Numbered from the stretch's first letter, positions 8,601 to 16,137 are shown. The stretch: 20,264 nt of DNA from Atopobiaceae bacterium (GCA_017510875.1 JAFWLX010000003.1:1-20264), one strand, 5' to 3'. Made by a program: numbers and translations. Notes: generated from the sequence alone by a model not told the origin.

Positions 8601-9486
8601 GACAGGCTTGTACAATCGCCGCGGTATCGACCTTGCCGTCGAAAAGCAGATGTCAGAGCGCCCTGGAGAACCCTACGTACTCGCGCTCATGGACATCGAT
8701 GACTTCAAGACGGTCAATGACGTGCATGGTCACGATGTGGGCGATGTGGCTCTGCGGACTTTAGCACGCGTAGTAAAGGAATCGTTCCCTCCAGAGGCAA
8801 TCGTCGGTCGCAATGGCGGCGATGAGTTTCTTGTCTTTCTGTACGGATGCGGGCTTGGCGAGGCGGAACGCTTGGTTAAGGCGCTCTTGTCAAAAGGCCT
8901 GTCGGGCATCGTGGATGGCGAGCGCTACCAGCTGTCGATGTCGGTTGGCCTAGCGTCCTATCCCGACTATGCACAAGATCTCATGGATGCCTACAGCAAG
9001 GCGGACAAAGCGCTCTATGCCGTAAAACTTGCGGGAAAGTCGGGATGGAAGTCCTATTCGCCCGATATGGAACGGCAGTATCGCCTGCAGCTGGGATTTA
9101 CTCCGCGCGACATTGCTGAGGGCATCCCTGGTGCCGTCATCGTGCACCAGCCAACCGGTGATGGCGCCATCCTGTTTGTCAACGATGAGGCGCTGCATCT
9201 CTTTGAGTGCGATGACTTGGCGGACTTCATGAATCTGACGGGCGGCGTGTTTGGGGGCGTCGTGCATCCTGACGATGCCGATTACGTGTGCAAGCTGCTG
9301 GGCCAGCAGATGACGCTTGATGACGTGGGCAAGAAGGACTATGCCAGCTATCGCATTGTCACAAAGCGCGGAAATGTGCGTCATGTGATTGACTGCGGTC
9401 GTCTTGTTGAGGTGGAAGGTTTGGGAAAGCTCTTCTACGAGCTCATTATCAATGATGACGAGCGCCGTCAGGCTTTGGGTCTCTGA
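5611..9486 (+). CDS. PAS-GGDEF(degenerate)-EAL-PAS-GAF-GGDEF-PAS cyclic-di-GMP signalling protein
   Basis: A soluble 1291-residue protein predicted to both break down and make c-di-GMP. Order: PAS-like (22-128); a GGDEF domain (135-290) whose signature is GEDHF (211-215), probably regulatory; EAL (296-545); a PAS-like stretch (585-695); PAS (705-808); GAF (825-985); canonical GGDEF (992-1150) with DALTGLYNRR and NGGDEF (1068-1073); and a C-terminal PAS (1165-1282). The EAL domain keeps the usual catalytic residues: EAL 331-333, Asn390, Glu422, Asp452-Asp453 in DDFGSG, Lys473 and Glu511 in AEGVET. The cyclase has no RxxD I-site before GGDEF, so classical product inhibition is not expected. No signal peptide or membrane segment is seen, so sensing should be cytoplasmic; ligands cannot be told. 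GGAGG at 5601-5605, 5 nt before ATG, supports the start. It is transcribed away from the YkvA gene. Confidence 0.92.
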   Translation: MDGGARYTHEGSPTLNCEMAPGSIVTFYADGNLELIRMNHHLIELLGCDSVEDVLGFYHGSFREIVHVDDLPALVEFLQVLSSSPGHVAYTYFRAKTKEGVDLNVVAHGKVMYQEDSTRPVCNVFMAALLRFRTVDWLTGLPAIERFRQIARTRAAALQSSGLCPVAVAFDLTGFKGYNDRYGRDRGDETLRLFAQMLSDTFGRDGCSRFGEDHFYAIGEAETVEQKVVDLLTSYDLARLGNKPPVRAGLYACDSGEDIADAGFNRAKVACDLDRKTWNSHFTWFTDEMRTEERIRIHVLENLDRAIDEGWIRPYYQAIARSATNEICGEEALARWIDPEFGLLSPAQFIPVVEDAGVSHKLSLHMVDCVLADMLTKQSLGVPVVPVSVNFSVCDLVQMDIAHEIAQRADRCGIDHSMLIVEFTESVVSANPDLFRGQVVRLREAGFDVWMDDFGSGYSSLNTLREFDFDLVKIDMEFVRGLVGDHSERSRAIVSSILQGVGKMGLDTLAEGVETSEQALFLQAAGCNMLQGYLLSRPHPLETILAAAPGVPREQQEETSYWDAVGRVRFDDLYSAKKDGSIDVLSLYESPVGVVELRDGHWRALRANAAYRGFMEDTGLVPNCRERMLAAPIRDDVLDDDFLEAAQRSLNSGSWERVLGSLERGSGYQFYIKHLASSEHADAFTVASVPILLGSALGGFGDVPVAYAVFRVILDDAGKQVLDVIFAYANQNYLDWFDLEKGELTGRSFLKTVKNASTEWFPYCYRAVVLGETVHDVIYSPEIDHWLSFDIAPCTIDGYCILAFSIADSEQYERKALAIGLDTADLIIDIADAFGSETSYEVAMHKLLAALSRIAHARRVSLIERGEDSSHVAFEWCEEGTVPLISIMQGMDNAEFDEWERLTKTEPVIVVSDVEDSEGIDENRLGDLNERGVTHIMAVPVKNDNETLGYLVIDNYELDDDLDVLRLLESVASFVGTRMANHRLVEELKRTSLRDALTGLYNRRGIDLAVEKQMSERPGEPYVLALMDIDDFKTVNDVHGHDVGDVALRTLARVVKESFPPEAIVGRNGGDEFLVFLYGCGLGEAERLVKALLSKGLSGIVDGERYQLSMSVGLASYPDYAQDLMDAYSKADKALYAVKLAGKSGWKSYSPDMERQYRLQLGFTPRDIAEGIPGAVIVHQPTGDGAILFVNDEALHLFECDDLADFMNLTGGVFGGVVHPDDADYVCKLLGQQMTLDDVGKKDYASYRIVTKRGNVRHVIDCGRLVEVEGLGKLFYELIINDDERRQALGL

Positions 9487-9567
9487 GAGCGTGAGCAATA
9501 CCTCGATGCGGCACTGCCCGCTGTCGATTGTTAGGTTTTGTTGGTGTCGGTGTACGGGACGCTCGTT

Positions 9568-9580
9568 CCTGTAGAATGTG
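9568..9580 (+). promoter_or_regulatory. Candidate -10 region upstream of the GH13 operon
   Basis: CCTGTAGAATGTG contains TAGAAT (5 of 6 to TATAAT) about 107 bp before the GH13 start. No good -35 box lies 16-18 bp upstream. The 13-mer recurs with one mismatch at 18368-18380, which supports a promoter role. A TTGACA at 9592-9597 has no -10 partner and is not assigned. Confidence 0.35.
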
Positions 9581-9683
9581 CCATTCGAGTTTTGACAACA
9601 GACGGACGCAAGAAGAAACGTTGGATGTGCGTATGGAGGCCCCAACGTATGGTCCGCGTCAGTAACGTTGTAGGAGTAATCTC

Positions 9684-11390
9684 ATGGCAAATCAAACCGA
9701 CACCAACAGTGGCTTTGACGCGTTAGGCGAACGCGTCTCACATGCCTTCTCCAAGCTGATATACGTAGTCCTCTGCGTGCTTTTGTGCGTATTGGGCTAT
9801 GTCGCCAAACCAAGTGCAGGTAGCGAGGCATCCGGCGAGACGATGCCGGCCTCATCTGTGCAGATGCTTGAATACAACAAGGGACTTGAGCAAGTTGCGC
9901 GCGATGATGACTATCGTACGACCTACGAGATCTTTGTCTCTTCGTTCTGCGACTCGGACGCCGATGGTATCGGCGATCTGAACGGTATCCGTAACACGCT
10001 TGACTACATAAGCGCTATGGGTTTTGACCAGCTTTGGCTGACTCCCGTACATCCTTCCGCCACCTACCACAAGTATGACGTGGACGATTACCTTAAGATT
10101 GACCCTGCTTTTGGAAGCATGGAAGACTACGAAGCCCTCCTTGAGGACTGCCATGCGCGCGGCATTCGCGTTTTGATGGATCTGGTGCTCAACCATACTT
10201 CGGATACGCATCCGTGGTTCCGTGCGGCAACGGACTACCTGCGCGAGCTGCCAAACGATTGGGAGCCGGACGTTGAGTATTGCCCGTACTTCGACTACTA
10301 CCACTTCTCACGTACACCACAGGATGGTTACGTGCAGCTTGAGGGGACAAACTGGTACTACGAGGCCAGGTTCTGGTCCGAGATGCCAGACCTCAACCTA
10401 AACAGCGAGGCAGTGCGCAAGGAAATCCGCAACGTCCTTCAATTCTGGCTCGACAAGGGAGTGGACGGATTCAGGTTGGATGCCGTGACCTCCTATGCGA
10501 CCGGCAGTCCTCAGGAAAACGTCGAGTTCCTGAGCTTTTTGACCAAGACTTGCAAGGGCATCGACCCCGACTGCTATCTGGTGGGGGAGGCATGGACCGA
10601 CCGCTCGTCCATCGCGACCCTCTATACCAGCGGTATCGACTCGCTCTTTGACTTCCCCTTTGCGGACTCCGGCGGCATTATCGCGCAGACCATGAACGGG
10701 AGCCGATCGGCATATGACTATGTGAGGGAAATGGTTGATGCCGAGGCTGCCTACCGTGGGGCCAATCCAGACTACGTCGATGCTCCGTTCTACACCAATC
10801 ACGACACGAGCAGAAGCGCGAGCTTTTACTCATCTGATGAAGGGCCTGTCACCAAGATGGCCTACGCCCTTAGCCTGTTCATGCCGGGTGATTCCTTTGT
10901 CTACTATGGCGAGGAGTTGGGCATGGAAGGCGCAGGCAAGGACGAGAACAAGCGAGGTCCCATGTACTGGAGCGACAATGCACAGACAGAGGGGATGTGC
11001 TCTGCGCCTTCCAATATGGATGAGGTGCAGATGAAGTTCCCTTCGCTGGAAGCCCAGACGAAAGACGACCTCTCTCTATGGCGATGGTTTGCCGAGGTCA
11101 TTCGTGTGCGTAAGGCGTTCCCGGCAATTGCGCGCGGAACGACCGAGATGGTGGATGGCGTTTGCGACGAGGGTGTGGCGGCCTTTATCAGGCGCAGCGC
11201 CGATGATCAGGACGTATTGGTCGTCATGAATCTGCGTGGGCAAGCGACCGAAAAGGACCTCTCAACGGTTGCGGACAACCTGAGCCTGGCCGCGGTTCTG
11301 GGCACTAACGACGAGAGCATCTCGTACAATCAAGGCAAGCTCAACCTGCCTGCGTACAGCATCGCCGTGTTGACGTTTGGAAAGGAGTAG
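9684..11390 (+). CDS. Membrane-anchored GH13 (alpha-amylase family) glycoside hydrolase
   Basis: A 568-residue enzyme predicted to hydrolyse alpha-glucosidic bonds in starch-, glycogen- or maltodextrin-type glucans outside the cell. Residues 24-40 form one hydrophobic segment without a lipobox or obvious cleavage site, so a signal anchor with the catalytic domain outside is likely. GH13 conserved regions are in order: DLVLNHT (166-172), MPDLNLNS (224-231, region V), GFRLDAV (262-268, nucleophile Asp266), VGEAW (300-304, acid/base Glu302) and TNHD (371-374, Asp374). DSDADGIGDLNGI (90-102) is the usual N-terminal barrel motif. The MPDLN region V sits between the neopullulanase and oligo-1,6-glucosidase types, so exact specificity is open. 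AGGAG at 9672-9676 lies 7 nt before ATG. The next gene starts 3 nt after its stop, so they form an operon. Confidence 0.93.
   Translation: MANQTDTNSGFDALGERVSHAFSKLIYVVLCVLLCVLGYVAKPSAGSEASGETMPASSVQMLEYNKGLEQVARDDDYRTTYEIFVSSFCDSDADGIGDLNGIRNTLDYISAMGFDQLWLTPVHPSATYHKYDVDDYLKIDPAFGSMEDYEALLEDCHARGIRVLMDLVLNHTSDTHPWFRAATDYLRELPNDWEPDVEYCPYFDYYHFSRTPQDGYVQLEGTNWYYEARFWSEMPDLNLNSEAVRKEIRNVLQFWLDKGVDGFRLDAVTSYATGSPQENVEFLSFLTKTCKGIDPDCYLVGEAWTDRSSIATLYTSGIDSLFDFPFADSGGIIAQTMNGSRSAYDYVREMVDAEAAYRGANPDYVDAPFYTNHDTSRSASFYSSDEGPVTKMAYALSLFMPGDSFVYYGEELGMEGAGKDENKRGPMYWSDNAQTEGMCSAPSNMDEVQMKFPSLEAQTKDDLSLWRWFAEVIRVRKAFPAIARGTTEMVDGVCDEGVAAFIRRSADDQDVLVVMNLRGQATEKDLSTVADNLSLAAVLGTNDESISYNQGKLNLPAYSIAVLTFGKE
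11381..11387 (+). promoter_or_regulatory. Ribosome binding site inside the GH13 gene end, sets the GTG start
   Basis: AAAGGAG lies in the last codons of the GH13 gene, 6 nt before GTG 11394, supporting a non-ATG start and translational coupling. Confidence 0.7.
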
Positions 11391-11393
11391 CCC

Positions 11394-11927
11394 GTGTCAT
11401 CAAGTCTGGGCCATACGCACCATCACCATGAGCACGACCACCACGAGGAGCCTATGAGCCCAGAGGGTGCCGTGAATCTGCTTCTTGTGCTTGGCCAAAC
11501 GGCGCTAGAGGCGGGCGACTACGAGTCTGCAGCGGATGCCTATGCAAGCATTCTAAAGATCGAGCAAAACGAAACCGCGCTCTACAACCTTGGCAGCTTC
11601 TATGCGCGTGGAGCTGGGCTTAGGCAGAGCTATGTGGAGGGCGCGCGGCTGTTTCATCAGGCCGAGCTCTTGGGTAACGCCAAGGCTGGCAAGCTCTGTG
11701 CCAAGTGCATGTTTGACTTCCTGCACGAAGATCTAGACAGCAAGTCGCCGGCAGATTTGTACGCTGCCATGGCCGTGTTTGTGTCAAGGGTCTACCCGGA
11801 AGCCGTCAACCAAAAAGATGAGGTCAACCGCGGCCTCCTGGCAATTGCCGCCACGCATCTCAACAAAGGGGAGGATGTCCAGGCCGCAAAGTTCCTTCGT
11901 GCGGCTGCCGAGTTTGGCAGCAACTAG
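11394..11927 (+). CDS. TPR/Sel1-like repeat protein with a histidine-rich N-terminus
   Basis: A 177-residue, probably cytoplasmic protein of unknown function. Residues 7-17 (HTHHHHEHDHH) contain eight histidines with acidic residues between them, a composition typical of Zn, Ni or Cu binding tails; binding is inferred. Helical repeats follow: a TPR-like unit near 26-57 (LVLGQTALEAGDYESAADAY) and a Sel1-like unit near 62-100 (LYNLGSFYARGAG, then ARLFHQAELLGNAKAGKL), with another helix pair toward the C-terminus (149-172). No signal peptide or membrane segment is present. It starts with GTG 3 nt after the GH13 stop, so it is co-transcribed and probably translationally coupled. Such repeats normally mediate protein contacts, so it may be an adaptor, but no partner is shown. 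Confidence 0.82.
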   Translation: MSSSLGHTHHHHEHDHHEEPMSPEGAVNLLLVLGQTALEAGDYESAADAYASILKIEQNETALYNLGSFYARGAGLRQSYVEGARLFHQAELLGNAKAGKLCAKCMFDFLHEDLDSKSPADLYAAMAVFVSRVYPEAVNQKDEVNRGLLAIAATHLNKGEDVQAAKFLRAAAEFGSN

Positions 11928-11973
11928 GTGGGTGGTACTACCAGATTCTATTCATCCAAGTTGGGACAGTGCT

Positions 11974-11998
11974 TATCTTAGCCTCCTTGTCTGAGATA
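11974..11998. repeat. Small imperfect hairpin downstream of the GH13 operon
   Basis: TATCTTAG (11974-11981) and CTGAGATA (11991-11998) pair over 8 bp with one G-U pair and a 9-nt loop. It sits 46 bp after the Sel1-like gene and 71 bp before the next start. There is no T-run. It overlaps a TAGAAT (11997-12002) that could be a -10 box of the next gene. Confidence 0.25.
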
Positions 11999-12069
11999 GA
12001 ATTGTGAATGGTGGTGCGAGAGAGCTATCGCGTCAATTTCAACGGCGTGCATAGGACTGCGGAGACAAT

Positions 12070-15000
12070 ATGAGCGGCGAAACAAGAAGTGCGAACCAAA
12101 CCTCATGCGAGCAGGGATGCGACTTGGACCAAACCAGGACCTCTTCTTTGGATAACAAGCCTTTTGCTCATATTGCCCAGGCACTGGCTAGGGGCTACAC
12201 AGACCTCTATTACGTCAACTTAGAGACTGACGAGCTTATTGAATACCATACCGACGACGAGCTTGGCGTGCTTACCGAGGCACGTCGAAGCGCGGATTTC
12301 TTCGAGGGTTGCAAGCGGGACGTAAAGCTGTTTGTGCACCCGGATGACCAAGAGGCTTTTGTCAAGGCGATGGACCGGGAGTTTCTCGCGAAGGCCTTGG
12401 AAAAATCCGAAGTGTTCGAGATGACCTACCGAAGAATCAAAGAGGGAAGAACATTCTACGTTCAGATGCGCGTTTCGCGCGTAGAGAGCGACAGGCGCTT
12501 TGTTGTCATTGCCGTGGCGGATATTGACGAGCTGATCAAGAGGCGCCAAGCAGAGGCGCGGATAGAGGAAGAGGGCATCATCTATGCCAGGCTCCATGCT
12601 CTTACAGGAAACTTTATTTGCGTCTATGTGGTAGACCCGCAGACCGGTAACTACCGAGAGTTTAGTTCGACCGACGATTATGAGCAGAGCTTTGCCCAGG
12701 CAAAGGAGGGTACGGACTTCTTTGCCACGGTGCGGGATGTTGCGCGTACCTTCAATCATCCGGACGATTTGGACCGTTTTCTCGCGCAGTTTACGCAAGA
12801 AAACATCATGGCAGCAATTGAGCAAGATGGTATTTTTTACCTAAGCTACCGCCTCATGATGGATGACAAGCCCTTGTATGTCCAGATGACTGCCGCCATG
12901 GTGGAGGAGAGGGAAGGCCCGCGCCTGATTGTTGGCCTTAACGATATTGACGCGCAAGTCCGTCAGAGAGAGCTGGACGAAGAGATTGCGCGGCAGAAGG
13001 AAATATACAACCAGATTACTGCGAGTCTCGCCGAACAGTATGACACGCTGTACTACATCGACATCGAGACAAGCACATACTTTGAGATTTCCTCGACAGA
13101 TGAGTACAAGAAGCTGAACGTGCCGGCAACCGGAAATGACTTCTTTGCCGAGAGCAGAAGAAGCATCCGCAAGTATGTGCACCCCGAGGACCAAGAGAAG
13201 GCCTACAGGCTGCATCACAAGGACGTGATGCTGAGCAACCTGAAGTATCGAAGCACGTTCTCGATGAGCTGGCGTCTGGTGGTAAACGGTCAGGTCAGCC
13301 ACATCCGGCATACAGAGATCATGGCCAGGGATGGTAAGCACATCATCGTATGCATCGAGAACATCGATGCAGAGGTACGGGCGGAGCTTGCCCTGAAAGC
13401 CAACCAGAAGAAGAGCGTAACCTATACCCAGATTGCCGAGAGGTTGGCCGCGCGTTATGACTATATCTACTACATAGACTGCGAAACCTTGCACTATGAG
13501 GAGTTCTCTATTAAGGAAAAGGTCGGTGGGCTAAAGGTTCAGAGCGAGGGCGATGACTTCTTTGCAGCTGCCTGGAGAAACGCAGATAGGCTTGTGTATT
13601 CAGAGGATAGGGAGCGCATCAGGCTCTTTTTGGACAGGGACCATCTGATTACCGAGCTTGAGAGCAGACGGCAGCTGTCCGAGGACTACCGTATGGTGGT
13701 TGGCGGTGGAAAACTGCAGTACACGCGCATGTCGGTGACGTACGCCTCTGACCACAACCACTTTATCATCTGCGTCGAGAACCGCGACGAGAACATCCGC
13801 AGGGAAAAGGAGCACTTGGCAGCACTCTCCACCGCAAACGAGATGGCCCGGCGCGATGACCTTACGCACACAAAGAACAAAACGGCGTACCACGAGATCG
13901 AGAGCGATCTGCAGAGGCAGATTGACGAAGCCGACCTGCAGGGGACACCTGATAGTCCAATTCCGGCTGGATGCGATCCCTTTGGCATCGTGGTCTGCGA
14001 CATCAACGGTCTTAAGGTGATCAATGACACAAGGGGACACAAGGCCGGGGATGACTACATCAAAGCTTCCTGCATGCTGATCTGCCGGGTGTTCCAACAC
14101 AGTCCTGTGTTCCGTATAGGCGGTGACGAATTTGCCGTAGTCCTTCACGACCAGGATTATATGAACCGAGAGCGACTCCTTTTGGGCCTTAGGCGACGGG
14201 TTGAGGAGAATGTCCGCATTGGCGAAGGGCCGGTTGTGGCCTCGGGACTTGCGGAGTATAGGGCTGGTGAAGACCATCGCGTCGAGGATGTGTTCAACCG
14301 CGCAGATCAGCATATGTACGAGGACAAGACGCGCCTCAAAGAGCTTAAGCTTCTTCAGGAGAGTCGTTCATTTTCGGAGAAGGCAAACATAAGGGCCATC
14401 ACCGAGGACAGACGCATCATGCTCGATGCCCTGTACCAGGCATTTGAGGTGGTATCGGAAGGAACCTATGTCTACCTTTGCGACATGAAATACGACTTCT
14501 CTCGCTGGTCCAAAAACGCGGTGGATACCTACGGTCTTCCCGCTGAGTACATGTATGGCGCAGGGGACATCTGGGAGAACCGGATTCATCCCGAGGACAG
14601 GGCAGCTTATCAGAAGGGTATTGAGGAGGTCTTTTCTGGCAATGCTGCTGGTCATGACATGCAGTACCGCGCCAAGCGCATCACGGGCGAGTACGATGTG
14701 TGCACCTGTCGCGGTGTTGTGATACGTGACCCATCCGGCGAGCCAGACTACTTTGCCGGCACCATCCGCAATCACGGTATCCAGGGGCATATTGACGTCT
14801 TGACCGGGCTTAGAAACCAGTACGGCTTCTTTGAGGATCTGGACAGCCACATCAGAAGAAACGTTGGAATCAGCGTGGCTCTCTTTGGTATCAGCAGATT
14901 CTCTGAGATCAACGAGATGTATGGGTATCATTTTGGAAACCGTGTCCTACAGCGCTACGGCAGGGAAGTGTTTGAAAACACGGGGAACATGGGGCATGTC

Positions 15001-16059
15001 TACCGAATCGATGGGACAAAGTTTGCCGTAATCAGCAACACGCTTTCTGTTGGAGATATGCAGGGATATTTCGATCGTTTTCGCACGTTCCTACACGAGA
15101 GCTTCAAGGTGGACGGCAGGCAGATACCGCTCGACCTGCACTGTGGCGCCCTGCGGGTGGATAGCTTTGATGTCGACTCCCAGACGGTGTATGCCTGCCT
15201 GAACTATGCCGATGAAGAATCCAAGCTTCGCCAGCATGGCAACCTTGTTGTGTTTCGTAACGAGCTAAACGAGGAAAGCCATCAGCGGCTGGAGCAGCTC
15301 CACGCAATTCGTGCCTCCATACCGCGAGGCTACGAGGGCTTCTATCTACTCTATCAGCCGGTGGTGGACGCCAAAACGGAACGTCTCATTGGCGCGGAGG
15401 CCCTGCTTCGTTGGAAGAGCGAGCGTTATGGGAGCGTTCCGCCAGACCAGTTTATTCCAATCCTAGAGTCCGATCCGCTTTTCCCCGAGCTGGGAGAGTG
15501 GATCTTGCGAGAGGCCATCATTGCGGCAAGGCAGATTCGCATGCAACACCCCGGGTTTGTCGTGAACGTCAACCTGTCCTATACGCAGATGGAAGAGCCC
15601 GGTTTTGTGGACATGGTGCTTCATATGCTGAACGAGCTGGAGTATCCGCCAGAGCATCTCTGCCTTGAGGTAACGGAGAGATGCAGGCTACTGGATATGG
15701 AGCTTCTGAACAACGTGGTCGTTAGCCTCAAGTCCAGGGGCATCCGTGTTGCGCTTGATGACTTTGGAACAGGGTACTCTTCCGTTGGCGTCATCAAGGA
15801 GGTTCCCGTCGATACCATCAAGATCGACCGCAGCTTTGTGCAGACAATAGAGGAGAACGCCATCGCCAGGCAGCTAGTTGGCAATATTGCAGACTTGGCC
15901 TCCATCTTTGGCGCAAAGGTCTGTGTCGAGGGAATAGAGACGGCAGGCATGAGAGACATACTCAACCGCTATAGCGTGAGCAGCTTCCAGGGCTATTATT
16001 ATGCGAGGCCTCTTGAGCTAGAGCAGCTTCTTGAGTGGAGGGGTCGTTCTGACGGGTAA
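12070..16059 (+). CDS. Four-repeat PAS-like, GGDEF-PAS-GGDEF(degenerate)-EAL cyclic-di-GMP signalling protein
   Basis: A soluble 1329-residue protein predicted to make and degrade c-di-GMP. Four tandem PAS-like units (about 38-158, 172-299, 315-438, 452-578) share LYYID..ET, DFFA, HPEDQ and a closing V.ENID-type strand. Next comes a canonical GGDEF domain (594-760) with RIGGDEF (682-688) but no RxxD I-site and an altered N-terminal motif, DDLTHTKNK. A PAS domain (788-905, HPEDR at 840-844) leads to a second GGDEF-like domain (908-1065) whose signature is DGTKF (981-985), so presumably not a cyclase. The C-terminal EAL domain (1080-1320) keeps EAL 1110-1112, Asn1168, Glu1200, Asp1230-Asp1231, Lys1251 and Glu1287. 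There is no membrane segment. GGAG at 12061-12064, 5 nt before ATG, fixes the start. AGA/AGG arginine codons are more frequent than in the 5611 gene. Sensor ligands are unknown. Confidence 0.92.
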   Translation: MSGETRSANQTSCEQGCDLDQTRTSSLDNKPFAHIAQALARGYTDLYYVNLETDELIEYHTDDELGVLTEARRSADFFEGCKRDVKLFVHPDDQEAFVKAMDREFLAKALEKSEVFEMTYRRIKEGRTFYVQMRVSRVESDRRFVVIAVADIDELIKRRQAEARIEEEGIIYARLHALTGNFICVYVVDPQTGNYREFSSTDDYEQSFAQAKEGTDFFATVRDVARTFNHPDDLDRFLAQFTQENIMAAIEQDGIFYLSYRLMMDDKPLYVQMTAAMVEEREGPRLIVGLNDIDAQVRQRELDEEIARQKEIYNQITASLAEQYDTLYYIDIETSTYFEISSTDEYKKLNVPATGNDFFAESRRSIRKYVHPEDQEKAYRLHHKDVMLSNLKYRSTFSMSWRLVVNGQVSHIRHTEIMARDGKHIIVCIENIDAEVRAELALKANQKKSVTYTQIAERLAARYDYIYYIDCETLHYEEFSIKEKVGGLKVQSEGDDFFAAAWRNADRLVYSEDRERIRLFLDRDHLITELESRRQLSEDYRMVVGGGKLQYTRMSVTYASDHNHFIICVENRDENIRREKEHLAALSTANEMARRDDLTHTKNKTAYHEIESDLQRQIDEADLQGTPDSPIPAGCDPFGIVVCDINGLKVINDTRGHKAGDDYIKASCMLICRVFQHSPVFRIGGDEFAVVLHDQDYMNRERLLLGLRRRVEENVRIGEGPVVASGLAEYRAGEDHRVEDVFNRADQHMYEDKTRLKELKLLQESRSFSEKANIRAITEDRRIMLDALYQAFEVVSEGTYVYLCDMKYDFSRWSKNAVDTYGLPAEYMYGAGDIWENRIHPEDRAAYQKGIEEVFSGNAAGHDMQYRAKRITGEYDVCTCRGVVIRDPSGEPDYFAGTIRNHGIQGHIDVLTGLRNQYGFFEDLDSHIRRNVGISVALFGISRFSEINEMYGYHFGNRVLQRYGREVFENTGNMGHVYRIDGTKFAVISNTLSVGDMQGYFDRFRTFLHESFKVDGRQIPLDLHCGALRVDSFDVDSQTVYACLNYADEESKLRQHGNLVVFRNELNEESHQRLEQLHAIRASIPRGYEGFYLLYQPVVDAKTERLIGAEALLRWKSERYGSVPPDQFIPILESDPLFPELGEWILREAIIAARQIRMQHPGFVVNVNLSYTQMEEPGFVDMVLHMLNELEYPPEHLCLEVTERCRLLDMELLNNVVVSLKSRGIRVALDDFGTGYSSVGVIKEVPVDTIKIDRSFVQTIEENAIARQLVGNIADLASIFGAKVCVEGIETAGMRDILNRYSVSSFQGYYYARPLELEQLLEWRGRSDG
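12181..13803 (+). repeat. Four tandem PAS-like sensor repeats (protein level)
   Basis: The encoded units of roughly 120-130 residues align in order. First strand: YTDLYYVNLET, FICVYVVDPQT, YDTLYYIDIET, YDYIYYIDCET. Middle: SADFFEG, GTDFFAT, GNDFFAE, GDDFFAA, then VHPDDQ, NHPDDL, VHPEDQ, VYSEDR. Last strand: VADIDE, LNDIDA, IENIDA, VENRDE. The DNA has diverged, so this is an old duplication. Confidence 0.85.
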
Positions 16060-16137
16060 CAACCCGATGGATGGAGGAAGACCTACAGGGTTGCAAGGTG
16101 TATTCTTGCTAGTGCAAATCCAACTCAAAGGAGTCCT

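Noticed and set aside
9592..9597. TTGACA as a -35 box for the GH13 operon
   Set aside because: No acceptable -10 hexamer at 15-19 bp downstream.
12841..13494. 217-residue minus-strand frame inside the second signalling gene
   Set aside because: Antisense of conserved PAS-like repeats; no family features of its own.
16053..16066. CGGGT/ACCCG hairpin over the stop of the second signalling gene as a terminator
   Set aside because: Only 5 bp of stem and no T-run, so it is too weak to call.
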